In this document: one piece after another, positions 35,199 to 45,339 of the stretch | How positions within the stretch are numbered: the stretch's first letter is position 1 | Layout of the letters: each line of letters opens with the position of its first letter | Assembly: GCF_030867145.1 (NCBI RefSeq) | Contig: NC_134442.1 | Coordinates: forward strand, 7,021,001 to 7,085,000 | From: Opisthocomus hoazin | Taxonomy: Eukaryota > Chordata > Aves > Opisthocomiformes > Opisthocomidae | Direction of reading: 5' to 3' | DNA length: 64,000 nt | The notes under the pieces: generated by a model | The model's database searches: none | What the model was told of the DNA's origin: nothing | The model's input: the letters and a program-made list of their open reading frames with translations, nothing else | Position numbers and translations under genes: made by a program

Positions 35199-35392
35199 AC
35201 GGTTTCCCTGCAGGAGGCCCTCGGTCTGCGGTGAGCAGCTAGAGAGGGGGGCGTGGGAGTAACGGCTGGGAGGGTCCTGCCTGGGTGCGGATGCGCAGGG
35301 CAGGTACGGATGGCCGACTCCCAGGGATTTTAGAACCACACTGGGGCTGCCTGGCGCAGCTAAATTTTAACGTGGAGGCTGGGGTCGCTGGC

Positions 35393-36426
35393 ATGGAGGT
35401 GGATGCCGCGGCAACGTTGTTAGTCGGTATTCTCTCTAAGAGAGGAATAGACACAACGGCAAACCAACTCATGAAGTTGATTAAACTGGGGCAACGATGG
35501 GGTCGCTTTGCGGATACCCCGGTACTGATTTCCGTCTCGGAATGGCAAGAGTTAGGAGAGATGATGTGGGAAAGGACAATAACGGGGGAGGACAAGGAGG
35601 AAAAGGAGATAAAAGCCGTCCACGAGCTCTGGCAAACAGTATTACACACTTTAAAAGCCATGAAAGCTGAACGAGAGGTGGCGTGTGCTGCAGCTCAGAT
35701 GCTAGCTCCGGAGCCTGGGAAGGATCACGCGCCTAAGCCTGGGACATTAGCACGGGTTTTCGGGCTACCTGCCGTTAGAGGGATGACTGGGATCACCTGT
35801 AACACAATTGCCGAGATTCGAGCGAGTGCAGAGTGCGGTTCCGGTCTCGGCGCAGAGGGGGGTGGCCCACCGGAAGTTGCTGCCAGAGACATCAACTCGA
35901 AATGCGAGCCGGACGCGGTAGTACGACCGCCCCCAGGGAACGGGGAGGAGTCGGGTGCGGAACTGCGACTGCCTTCCGGAAGAGGGGAGGAGCGGCTAGT
36001 ACCACCCCAAGAGGGGAAGGGAGAAGGAGTGCAGCTTACGACATCGGCCCCTCCTGGGGCGCGGCCTGCAACATCGGCCCCTCCTCTCTATCCACCTCTG
36101 CCACATTCCAGCGAGGCGTCTCCACTCCCGACGCCCTCTGATGCCGGCCAGAACGAATTACTCAAAAAAAAAAAAAAAAAAAAAAAAAAACCCCAAACAA
36201 ACCCAAAAACCATGCGATCTGTTGCAGTCAGTTTTGCAGCATCTTCAAGACAAGAGCTCGCAGTTCCAGCATATGTCAATCGTTACCAACCCCCCCACCG
36301 GGAAAATGAGGCTTCTTCTCCGAGATGTTTAGCTGGGCCTCTGGCACGGATCACACCTACCCGCTGGAGCAGTGTTACAAGAGATGCCATCCTAGATGGA
36401 CAGTGGAACGTTGCCACCATTATCTG
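35393..36426 (+). pseudogene. ERV-A1 gag, truncated in capsid
   Basis: Opens at ATG 35393 (MEVDAAATLLVGILSKRG), the matrix domain, then a proline-rich region with PPLYPPLP, which contains a PPxY late-budding motif. A run of 27 A at 36164-36190 adds a lysine stretch absent from ERV-A2 and shifts the frame, so the following capsid start is read out of phase and stops at 36426. After about 36466 the sequence jumps to the protease region (GTGTTTGGCCGGAGGAGTGG, compare 48742 in ERV-A2), a deletion of about 1.4 kb relative to ERV-A2. No functional Gag is expected. Confidence 0.85.
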
Positions 36427-37390
36427 AGGTACACAAGCCTCAGCCTGTCCTGTGGAACAGGTTAATGGATGACAATCATAAGTACAGGTGTTTGGCCGGA
36501 GGAGTGGCCACTAAGTTACCACGTGAAGAAAGCCGTGAGCAGGGGCTGGGTCTAACAGACCCTAAGCAGGAATCAGGTCCGTTTTCCCCGCCCCCCCCCT
36601 CCCCGGCTCGCTGGAGAATGGGACAGTCACTGAGAAAAGGAGCGAAGGCTTCATTAAAGAATTTTTTTACAGTGAAGTTTGAAAGAACAAAGTCTTGCAG
36701 TTTAAAATACCTGAGGAAATCATTACTTGGAAATCAAAATCAGTGCATACAGCTTTAAATGCTCTAAAACTTACAGAGACTATCTCAGAAGCAGCTGCTA
36801 TACCTCTGTCCTTATCTCAAAAGCAAGGACAGAGCAGCAGTCTGCTGAAATTTAACCCTACATACGACGAAATTCCTACTGAACACGAGAAGTGCGGGAA
36901 GTAAATCTGCCAAAACCTGACGATCCTTTGAATCCAGAGAAACAGGAAGTGGGGTGTAAAAAACCGGCATCCCGAAAGTGTACAACAGGGTCTCTCGACA
37001 GCAATTGGCGTACCCGACCTGAGATCAAAACGAGGTGAATTCCAACATAAAACTGCACAGTCCCTCAGACGCTGTACAGCCGCCGGGCCAGCAGTCACCG
37101 CATCGAACGGGTCAGCAAACCTTACACCTGGTGGGGCACATGGCTCCCCCCGGGCAAACGGCGGCACGGTTCCTCCCCCACCCCCCCTTTTTCTCCCCCC
37201 CCCCCTTCCCTCGATCCCAGCGCACCGGCCCGTTCCAGCCAGCCCAGAAGCGGCGCGGCGAGAACCATCTTTTCTAACATTCAAGGACTTTGTTACAAAA
37301 AATGTATACAATTCAATTACTGCAGTAGAATTCCTTGTGAACAAACAGCTGGACTTTATTATCTTTCCAAGGTTCAGATAGTCTACCCAG

Positions 37391-38292
37391 ATGATGTTAT
37401 TCACTCTGCTGAAAAGTGAAAATATTGACTTTACAGCTGAAGATTTGTCCCCTCTATTTACTTTGTTAAAAAGGACTCAGATTTATTATTTTCCCGAAGA
37501 TCAATGCCAAAAGCCAAAACTGTTTTACAAAAGATTTCAGATAGAATTGCAATTGCCTTTACCTTCAGAATTAATGTCGAATTGCCAACAAATTTGTATA
37601 TCATTTATGAAGGTTTTGTTTGCCAACAAATTTGTATATCATTTATGAAGGTTTTGTTTTACAGCCTTACCCTCTTTTCAATCAGTGGTGTGTTAACACG
37701 CAGAAGTTGAAGACTCTGGAATGAATCTTTTTGTCTCATACGCCCATGAAAACATTGACTTCAAAGGTACACATCATAGTGTCCTTAATAGCACAAAGTT
37801 GGAATCACTGTCAGCAAGTTGATACTATTTGCCTGCTGCTGGATAAAGATGAGTTTGTGGCTTTAAACAGTGAATCCTTATCACTGCAAGCCGCTCTAGC
37901 TGATTATTTAAATAACATACGTTATACCCTTCCACAACATAAGCTGTTACATTCCCTCTCTCAAATTTCGTTGCAGCCAAAAAACTGACGTGTTTCTGTT
38001 CCTATTAAAGGAGCATGAACAGTGTTTCGGAAACAAACAAATTCATCAGATCAGCAATCATCTATTTTAGTCGTTGAAGGATCCACACAAATTTTTAAGC
38101 TATCAGCGGCCTTGCACGTTTTTTGAATTGTTTTCGACTGAACCACTCAATGTTGTCACAGATTCTGCATATGTTGTGAATATTGTTCAACGCATTGCAG
38201 ATGCAATTGCTATTGAAATTAGAAAATCGTGTACGTGTATATTTTATAATGCATATATAGTTACATACTACTCTACTAAAACCAAAAACTGA
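37391..38292 (+). pseudogene. Family B reverse transcriptase/RNase H scraps
   Basis: Just before 37391 a Y-P-D-D sequence stands where RT has YxDD. The next frame has DLSPLFTLLK, a thumb/connection motif, and 38074-38292 has EPLNVVTDSAYVV, the RNase H motif around its third acidic residue. Frames change several times and a perfect 38-bp tandem duplication (37583-37658) adds damage. No enzyme could be made. Confidence 0.6.
37583..37658 (+). repeat. Perfect 38-bp tandem duplication
   Basis: 37583-37620 and 37621-37658 are identical (each TGCCAACAAATTTG ... GGTTTTGTT). It lies inside the family B pol remnant. Confidence 0.9.
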
Positions 38293-38314
38293 AGAAAAAG
38301 TTGCAGCAGATCAA

Positions 38315-39040
38315 TTGACAATGGCAGCAGTACTGCCACACCGTTTCAAGCAAGCCCGATTATCTCATGACTTCTTTCATCAAAATGCTTCTTCCTTGAA
38401 TAAACAATTTGCTTTGCCCCAGGGGCAAGCCACAGAAAATGTTCATGCATGCCCTGATTGTCAATGTATTACACCCGTACCATCGTGTGCAGGAGGGAAC
38501 CCTCGTGGTTTACGAGCTGATGAGTTGTGGCAAAGTGATGTTACACATATATCAACATTTGGTCGACTGCATTGTGTACATGTTAATGTGGATACTTTCT
38601 CAGGATTTCTGGTAGCCACGGCACATACGGGAGAAAAGGAACGTTTCACGGACAATTTCTGTTTTCCTACAGGACTGGAGTATACAACATGTTACAGGTA
38701 TACAACATTCTTCTACTGCACAAGCCATTGTCGAAAGTGTCCACGGGACCCTCAAAGCTATGCTAAATAAACAAAAAAGGGGGAATCCCATGGGCAGTGT
38801 TACCCCACAGGAACAGTTAATGTACTTAAATTTTAAAATCGTTCTGATGATCAATTATTTACAATAGCAGCTGACCGTCAATTCGGGATGGTCCCTCCAT
38901 TTGTGGTTCGACCAAAAGTATGGTATAAAGAATTTGGGGAATCACAATGGACAAGTCCTATAGCACTAATAACGTGGGGAAGAGGGTATGCGTGTGTTCT
39001 TCTTTCAACAGGCCCTGATGGTTACCAGCAAAATATGTGA
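38315..39040 (+). pseudogene. Family B integrase, broken
   Basis: The 38315-38770 frame has the zinc-binding HDFFH ... CPDC pattern, the first catalytic Asp in LWQSDVTHI and the VDTFSGFLVATAHTGE core strand; it then loses frame before the second Asp and the Glu. At 38870-39040 the C-terminal domain reappears (PKVWYKEFGE, ALITWGRGYACV). It resembles betaretroviral integrase and differs clearly from the ERV-A2 integrase. Confidence 0.75.
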
Positions 39041-39452
39041 AGCTATATCATGAGTTGAAAGAACGTAACACAGAATCCGATGCCAGAGGTGACCACGCTC
39101 ACTCTCAGGGAGCAACCTCTGACATGGAAGCAGAAGAGACCCACTCTGGATGATCCTATTACACAGGGAACACTGAAAAAATTGCAGCAAACGCAAGTAC
39201 TCTGATGACTGCCGTGGGTGCACCACCCACACCAATTAATACATTCCTTGCATATTTGGCAATTATCTCCCACAACAGCTTTTGTATAACGAAGCAATCT
39301 TGGAGGACACGGTATACGCGATTTTAGAACTGCGTCTGCACAAGAGCAAAGGTCAACTAGCAGACACCGTGAGGAAAAGTATAAACCTTCACCTGAGGGC
39401 TCCTGACAACTGCCTAGAGGTGCCAATATGCATGTACAAAAGACATTAATAT

Positions 39453-39690
39453 AAAAAAAAAAAAAAAAAGGGGGGGGGGGAGAAATGGAGAATGATAAGT
39501 ACTTTGCAGAAATGTAATGATTATGTATGTTAACATGGCATAAATATCTAGTAAGAGTGTCTTTTCGGTACACACATTTGAGTAGAACTATTCCCTGTGC
39601 GTTCAGTACTGCAGTAAAGAATGCCTGCTTTCTAGAACTCCAACATTAAGTTTTAGGAAGTTAATTATTTTGCTGCTTTCTAGTAATAGA
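39453..39690 (+). mobile_element. Family B polypurine tract and LTR-like segment
   Basis: A run of about 17 A and 10 G ends in GAGAAA, an expanded polypurine tract, followed by TGGAGAATGATAAG. About 120 bp later TGCAGTAAAGAATGCCTG looks like the R region of a beta-type LTR, and the sequence after about 39690 resembles a 5' leader. Exact LTR ends are not established. Confidence 0.4.
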
Positions 39691-40916
39691 TTTTGGGTAC
39701 CCAGGTAGGACGCTGCTCTTGAACTTCAATGGTCCGAGGGATTGCAGGACCTCCAGCCGGCACCGAGGGATTCTCGGGGAGAACCTCTGATCACTGGACC
39801 AAAAAGTTCTGAGCGTGAACCATTAATAAGGCAAAGGCAGTCTTCCAGTATTGTTTTTTGTTGCCTATTTGTTAGTCATAGTAAAAGCTTCACAGCATTG
39901 AGCCATATCCCTGACGAGAAGGGAAAGTGTCCTTTCTAATCCTGAATTGAAAAGAGAGTACTCTTCCTGAAACTGAAGCTTGGGAATTTGTCTGTTAAAT
40001 GTTGAATATTATTGTAAGTCCTGTCTTTGCAATATTTGGATTTATGCTAAAAACTTGGTGTGCCTGTGTGTGTGTGTGGTCGCGACCATGAACGTGTGAT
40101 TTTATGTTACCGTGTTTGTATTTCTGTGATCTGATGGATTTATTTGGTTTCTGTGATCTAACGGATTTGTCTGGACTAAGTAACTGTTTTGTGTCTTTTG
40201 GTTTGGTAAGTTCTGCAGGTATTGACTATTTCTGGTTTTTGACTTTAGATTGTTGTATTTGGACTCTGATTTATCAAAACTTCGGAAGCATTTGATGCAG
40301 CAGGGAATAGATGTGGTGATGTTTGCAGCTTTATGCTTTTATGTACATTAATTTTAGCCTATATAGTTAATGAGTCATAGTTCTAGGTACATTGATCTTA
40401 ACCTAGGTAATTAATATCGATAGCCAATACTAAATGTTATGGATGTTTGTATATATGATAAGTATACCTACGACCCAAGTGCAAATTTACTGAGCTCATA
40501 TTATTGATACACTGCTATTTCGATGCCTGACGCGATGAGATGCATCCCCTCCCATTGACAATAATGATATGCTGTGGTCAAGCGGTACTTTAGTCCCACC
40601 ATCCACACAGGAAGAAAATTGGATACAAGTAAATCCAGCAAGAAAATTGAGTACAAGTAAATCAATCTACACGCATATGCTAGGTAACAGATTTACCATC
40701 AGTATGTATCATTCTCAAGTTAATTTAATCTTTCTTTATATCCAGTAGGTTGTGGTATGCGCTTCACATCTCTATGTCTTCAACTAGCATTTGTGTTCTT
40801 ATACTGTTAGTATTGTAGTTTGTGTGGGCCTCTGAAAGAGTGGTAGCAAGCTGAAGACCAAAATTATGTCAGCTCTCATCATCATCAACAACCTCATCAA
40901 CTATACCTGGCTTGCT
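39691..40916 (+). other. Leader-like ERV-A1 interior, no recognised gene
   Basis: No domain recognised. Contains imperfect duplications: TTTCTGTGATCT-A-GGATTT twice near 40120-40170, and GAAAATTG-TACAAGTAAATC twice near 40615-40665. Probably family B leader or untranslated sequence. Confidence 0.4.
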
Positions 40917-41060
40917 CAAAAAACAAAAAGGGGGAATTGTGGAGTCCTGGCTGGACAAGAGGGGACATAGTTTGGTGCTGTTGAGCAACCCAGGCTTGGT
41001 AATGGAGATAGACCTTGAAAGTAGCGAACACAGAACACTGCTACAGAAGTAGATTGGTGA
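40917..41060 (+). mobile_element. Stray polypurine tract and partial family-A LTR
   Basis: CTCAAAAAACAAAAAGGGGG then TGTGGAGTCCTGG from 40938 repeat the 3' end structure found at 41490-41540. The LTR is recognisable for about 100-120 bp, more diverged than the outer LTRs, and then joins env TM near 41070. It is a scar of an earlier recombination inside the element. Confidence 0.75.
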
Positions 41061-41064
41061 ACAC

Positions 41065-41548
41065 GGAACGCTGGGCAGAGAAGCAAGCCAGTGTCACCAC
41101 AAAAGTCTTGCAATCCCTGCTAGAAGATCAGAGTAGTCTACGACATGCAGTATTGCAAAATAGAGCCGCAATTGATTTTTTACTGCTGGCCCAGGGACAT
41201 GGCTGTGAGGATTTTGAAGGCACGTGCTGTATGAACTTGTCCGATCATAGTAAGTCCATCCACAAGCAATTACAATGGCTCGAACAGCACGCCGATCAAA
41301 TACAACAAAACCAGGGATTTTTCGATGGGTTTCTCACCTCGCTTTTTGGTAATCTGCCCGCTTGGCTTAAAAGTTTAATTGTAGAAATTTTGCGCATATG
41401 TATCGTGTTACTTGCTGTTGGAGTTATAATATGTATTTGCTTTAGCTGTCTTAAAAAGGCTCTCTCCAAGATGATGAAGCAAACCTGGCTTGCTCAAAAA
41501 ACAAAAAGGGGGAATTGTGGAGTCCTGGCTGGACGAGAGGGGACATAG
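41065..41548 (+). pseudogene. ERV-A1 env TM segment, open frame
   Basis: An uninterrupted frame encodes most of a transmembrane subunit: heptad-like helix (QASVTTKVLQSLLEDQSSL), an immunosuppressive-like region (LQNRAAIDFLLLAQGHGC), the CX6CC motif (CEDFEGTCC), a second helix, a membrane span (LRICIVLLAVGVIICICF) and a short tail running into the LTR. SU, signal peptide and fusion peptide are absent and there is no ATG at the start. Nearly base-identical to ERV-A2 52.36-52.73 kb. TM alone would not be displayed normally without a new signal. Confidence 0.85.
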
Positions 41549-41924
41549 TTTGGTGCGTTGAGCAACCCAGGTTCTGATCCGGAGGTAAGCCTTGGGAGCG
41601 GCTGACACGGAACCCTGCTGGGAAGGCAGAGCGACGAGCTCGGGACACTGGAGCAGGGGGAACTTCACCGTTTCCTGCCACACTGTCACTTCCTTCCTGC
41701 CACGTTGCTGTTTCCTGCCACAGTACTGTTTTCACTTCGAGATGCAGCTCTGCACCAATCACAACGAGTTGCAGTAGTTTTGCCTATATATGGGTTGGGG
41801 TTTTAACCATTCAGATGCTGTAATAGTTTTGCTATATAAACCTTGTTTTGCTGACTAATAAAGCTGTACGATCATACTCATATTGGGGTCACATCGTTAC
41901 AATGGTCCGTTACCCACGCCTACA
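41516..41924 (+). mobile_element. ERV-A1 3' LTR
   Basis: 409 bp, TGTGGAGTCC to CCTACA, preceded by the polypurine tract at 41496-41515. It differs from the 5' LTR at six positions by eye. Confidence 0.93.
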
Positions 41925-41930
41925 GAAGAA
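41925..41930. repeat. Target-site duplication, right copy (GAAGAA)
   Basis: Second copy of the duplication at 34766-34771; removing the provirus and one copy restores the OR sequence order seen in OR1 and OR2 at this point. Confidence 0.92.
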
Positions 41931-42104
41931 GTACATGGGGGTGTGGAGGCGGTGGTCACAGGCTATGGAGGTGATGATGAGGCCGTTGCTGAGGAGGGCA
42001 GCCAGGTAAATGGCCAGGAAGAGCCAGAAGTGCAAGAGCTGCAGCTGCCGTGTGTCTGCGAATGCCAGGAGGATGAACTGGGTGATGGATCTGCTGTTGG
42101 ACAT
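41925..42104 (-). pseudogene. Olfactory receptor OR3, N-terminal part
   Basis: Starts at ATG 42104 (minus) with MSNSRSITQFILLAFADTR, includes TM1 with LLSNGL, and reaches HTPMYFF where the provirus begins. The N-terminal sequon of OR1 and OR2 is missing (NSR). It continues as the C-terminal part at 34771-33968. Confidence 0.92.
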
Positions 42105-43199
42105 TTTTTTCCTCGGTGCATGGGGTCCTGTCCTTAGAGGAAGAACCAATGAAGATTTAGGGCAGACTTCTTCAGAGAAAAATCAAAGCCTTTCTCCGAG
42201 ACCCTCACCCTGCTACACACACCCATCATTCTTTTTCCAGGAGCCCTTCTTTCATCTCTGTGGCTGCAGCTCTGGTTGTTTTATCCTGAGTGTACTGGGA
42301 GGAACAGGACCTCTTCCTGCTGGTTACTATGGAGCCAGCCCTGCTCTGCAGCAGTGGAGTCACGGGCATGGTGGGGCAGGGCCAGACCTGTTCTACAACT
42401 TTGTCAGAGGAACCTCCTCCTGTCGCAGCAGGGATTCTCAGCATCAAAACTACAGAAGTCAGACTCAGAAATTTTGGGATTTCACAGCTTTCCTGATTTC
42501 CCCTTGTGGCTGTCATTAGATGATGGACACCCTCTGCATTTCTGCTGACTGCAGGGTGAACAGGGTGAGTCCTGCAAGGCAAGAGGAAAGACTGTGGCTT
42601 AATGCAGAGATATGGCAACGGGTCTGTACATCCTTCTATTTCTGAACTGCCCTGGGCCTGCACCCAGATAGAGCAATGAAGAGATGGAGACACTACTGAC
42701 AACAGAGATCAATAAATGTCTCACGCATTCTATGGGTCTCCACACACCACTTCTAGCCAAGAATACACATGGCTAATTTTACCAGCCCAACAGCATGTCC
42801 TCGGTTGTAGCATCTCTGCACTTCTCCATGTGGCTCTAAGATAAAACAGAGGTGCTATGGGTCACGTTTCCTTCCTGGAGGGCAGCTGACAGCTTGGAAG
42901 GACACCCCAAGGAGCTAGCCAATTGTCCTAAGGATGGCATCTCACTAAATGAAAATTGACTCAGTCCCCACCCCCACAGGCTGCATTGCCCACAGCCCCA
43001 CAGGTTAGAGGGAAGGTGAGACACTTGTTCCCATGGACACATCTGCAGGAATGGAGAAATGAAATCACAGTTTGACTATGCAGCTTAGACTCCCATCCCC
43101 AGAGAGTGTGACAGAAACAAAGAGATAAATTGAAAAGAGACAGGAGGAGAAGCAAGGAAAAATAGACTGAGGATCTGGCTGAAAGTGGCAAGGAGAGAG
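42105..43199 (-). promoter_or_regulatory. OR3 upstream region with 3' splice site
   Basis: On the minus strand a pyrimidine-rich stretch ending in TTCTTCCTCTAAG (about 42135-42147) precedes the ATG, like the acceptors of OR1 and OR2, though the AG is offset by one A. Further upstream the block near 42980-43040 is the counterpart of 10850-10910 upstream of OR1. Confidence 0.45.
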
Positions 43200-44770
43200 G
43201 CAGCCGGGCACTCATGGAAGCGTTACCCTTACCCAGCTGTGCTCACCACCTCCCAGACAGTGACAACACAGGACAGCTGCCCTCAGCCCCATCACTGCTC
43301 AGCGGGATACGGGCACATGGCAGGAGGGATGTCCTTCGCCTCTTCTGCTGGGCTGCTGGACAGAGATCTGACTCCCATCCTCGACCCAATGGCCGTGAGG
43401 GCCACGGGCTTTGCTGTGTGGGCGAGGAGAGAGGAAGGTGGTTGCTCAGGGAAGGCATCTGCACTGCAGGGCTGGCCAGGAGGTGCCCATATCTCCCCTG
43501 CAACAGGGTTTCCATGAGCAGTTCCCTCCCTGCCTGCCCATCTCGACTGCCTGGAGCTGTCCCTGCCAGGAGCTCTTGCTCTGGTCCCACATCTCCTCCC
43601 TGCCAGTGCTCACAGACCCCAGCCCAGCCCCTGTGTGCCCAGCTCTGCCCTGCAGCCTCTCCATGTGTGCAGGGACTAAAGGGCAGTCCACACAAACCCT
43701 GATGAAACCGGCCAGGGGATGCTGGTGCTGTCTGTAGTCCCCACAGCTGGAAAGTGAAAATGCAGACTCAGGAAAGCTTCTCCTCTCTACAGTCATCCCT
43801 CCTTCAACTTTCCAAATGAAAAGTACCCTTAGAAATCTCCCACTGCGCATGCAGCAAAGCAAGATAAGAAACCTCAACTGAGCATCACCTTCTCTTTCAG
43901 GGAGCTCTATCTGGAATAATTCCCTTGGAAATGTAGTGGGGGTGATCTGGAGCTGTGAGCAGCCCTGATCCATGCAGCGGAAGCACCCTGCCCTGCCAAG
44001 GGTGGCTCCTTCCACGCATAGCTTCTCCTCTCTACGCTGTGGTGAGCTCCCCGGGCAGTCTGATTGCTGTCCCTGGCAGGCAGCAGAGTCCCTGCCCCAG
44101 CACACAGCTCCTGGGGTGCAGAGACCATGCTGGGAAGGACAGCTTGGGGCAGCCCGGGCTGCACATCCACCTTCCCAACCCTGCAGCCGTCCCTGGGAGA
44201 AGGCAGCTGTCATGGCCTGTCCCTCTGAGGGTGCAGCAGGCAGTCTCTGCTTTGCAACACACCCACACCTTTCACAACAGACAAACTGTGATATTCCTCA
44301 TGGTCCATCCCATAGACTGGGGGTGTGCCAGCTTTAGGAGATCTTTCCACAAAGTGCAGACACATTGTGTTTCACCCAGAGAATTACCGTGTCAAAGGCT
44401 GAAAAGATTTCTTCCCCAGTGAGCTCTCAGCATCCTCCCACCCCATACTGCTTTTAACCTCTCTCTGCCTCGTTCCTCTCCCCTCGCTGCCTGCAGGCAG
44501 TGCCCTCAGCCCTGCTGTGCTTTGCAGAGGAGCTGCTCCTGGGCACAGCTGTCTCTGCAACGCTGACCACTCGCTTCTTCTATCCCCGAAGCCCAGCCCA
44601 GCTCAGCAACAGAGGACCAGCCCAAGGCAACATTATCTCATTCCCCTCTGGACTCCCTTGAGGTGTCCCTGGGGCACCAGGGGAACCTTCTGTGAAACAG
44701 GCTGAAGCGATCACTGATGTTCCCTCCCTCAGCTGGGGACAGGCACTTCTTTCCTGCAGTGCCATTCCTC
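43200..44770 (+). repeat. OR-upstream duplicon, copy U-D (forward)
   Basis: Uninterrupted copy of the duplicon upstream of OR3. It matches U-A in the same orientation and U-B/U-C reversed. The 255-codon minus frame 43446-44213 and other frames lie wholly in repeat and show no domain. Confidence 0.65.
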
Positions 44771-45335
44771 CTGTTAGAAAAAGACCTGGGCATGAGAATC
44801 ACTTTTTTTGTCCCATCATTAGACCAGAAAGCAGGAAGATGTCACGGATGGAACTAAAATCTCCAATTTGGGAGGACGTGCTCAGTTGGGTGAATTTAGG
44901 CAATTCATTCTAGCTCTATAGACCTAGGGTTAGAAAGACATGTTCTTCTCTTTTCTGCATGCCATGTCTTTGCTCCAAAGAAAAGCCTTTACACACACAG
45001 GGTCTTGGTATCAGGTGTCCTTCTGGTACACACTTGGTACCAGGTTTCCTCATGGCAAGCCAGAGCTTGCCTGGCTCCACAGCTGCAGGGCTTCAGCCCA
45101 AAGGTGCAGCAATGCCCTCAGCCAGGGGCACAAAGAGGGTGAGCTGGAGCCCTTACAGTGGGAGACACAGCTGTGACATTCTTGCACAGCTCAGTACAGC
45201 TGGTCTTCAGCACAGCGTCCTCCAAGCTCAGCGAGGGTCCCGATCAAAACTCAGTCTAAATGTGAAAGGCTACTCAAGGACACCATAATGAGTGTTTACT
45301 CCTTCAGGAGCAGTTCAAGAAGAAATAAAGATACT
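44771..45335. other. No recognised gene
   Basis: Short frames only; no LINE, LTR or OR similarity seen. Confidence 0.4.
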
Positions 45336-45339
45336 GTGT

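Larger units (their letters stand above)
36507..39481 (+). mobile_element. Embedded deleted element of a second retroviral family (B)
   Basis: From about 36507 ERV-A1 no longer matches ERV-A2. The block has a leader, a gag start at ATG 36618 (MGQSLRKG, a myristoylation-type N-terminus), pol scraps with stops, a polypurine run at 39453-39481 and an LTR-like segment after it, i.e. the order of a short, internally deleted provirus. Its pol fragments look betaretrovirus-like. Breakpoints are approximate. Confidence 0.65.
34772..41924 (+). mobile_element. Provirus ERV-A1, chimeric, inserted in OR3
   Basis: A 7153-bp plus-strand provirus: LTR 34772-35180, primer site 35183, family-A gag 35393-36426, a deletion joining gag to a protease remnant near 36466, a degenerate block of a second family (about 36507-39690), leader-like sequence, a stray polypurine tract and LTR start (40917-41060), an env TM segment, and LTR 41516-41924. 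The LTRs are both 409 bp and differ at six positions by my count, so the insertion is young. The interior is riddled with stops in every pol domain, so it could not have supplied its own enzymes when it moved. Confidence 0.93.

Noticed and set aside
35183-35200. Possible tRNA gene at the sequence matching tRNA-Met
   Set aside because: Only the 3'-end complement is present, right after an LTR, so it is a primer-binding site.
36817-37404. 195-codon minus-strand frame in ERV-A1
   Set aside because: Crosses C-rich low-complexity sequence opposite family-B remnants; no recognised domain.
39453-39481. A/G homopolymer run as an LINE poly(A) tail
   Set aside because: A run then G run followed by an LTR-like TGGAGAATG fits an expanded polypurine tract; CR1 ends in octamer repeats, not poly(A).
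43446-44213. 255-codon minus-strand frame
   Set aside because: Contained in duplicon U-D; the frame is not preserved in U-A, U-B or U-C.
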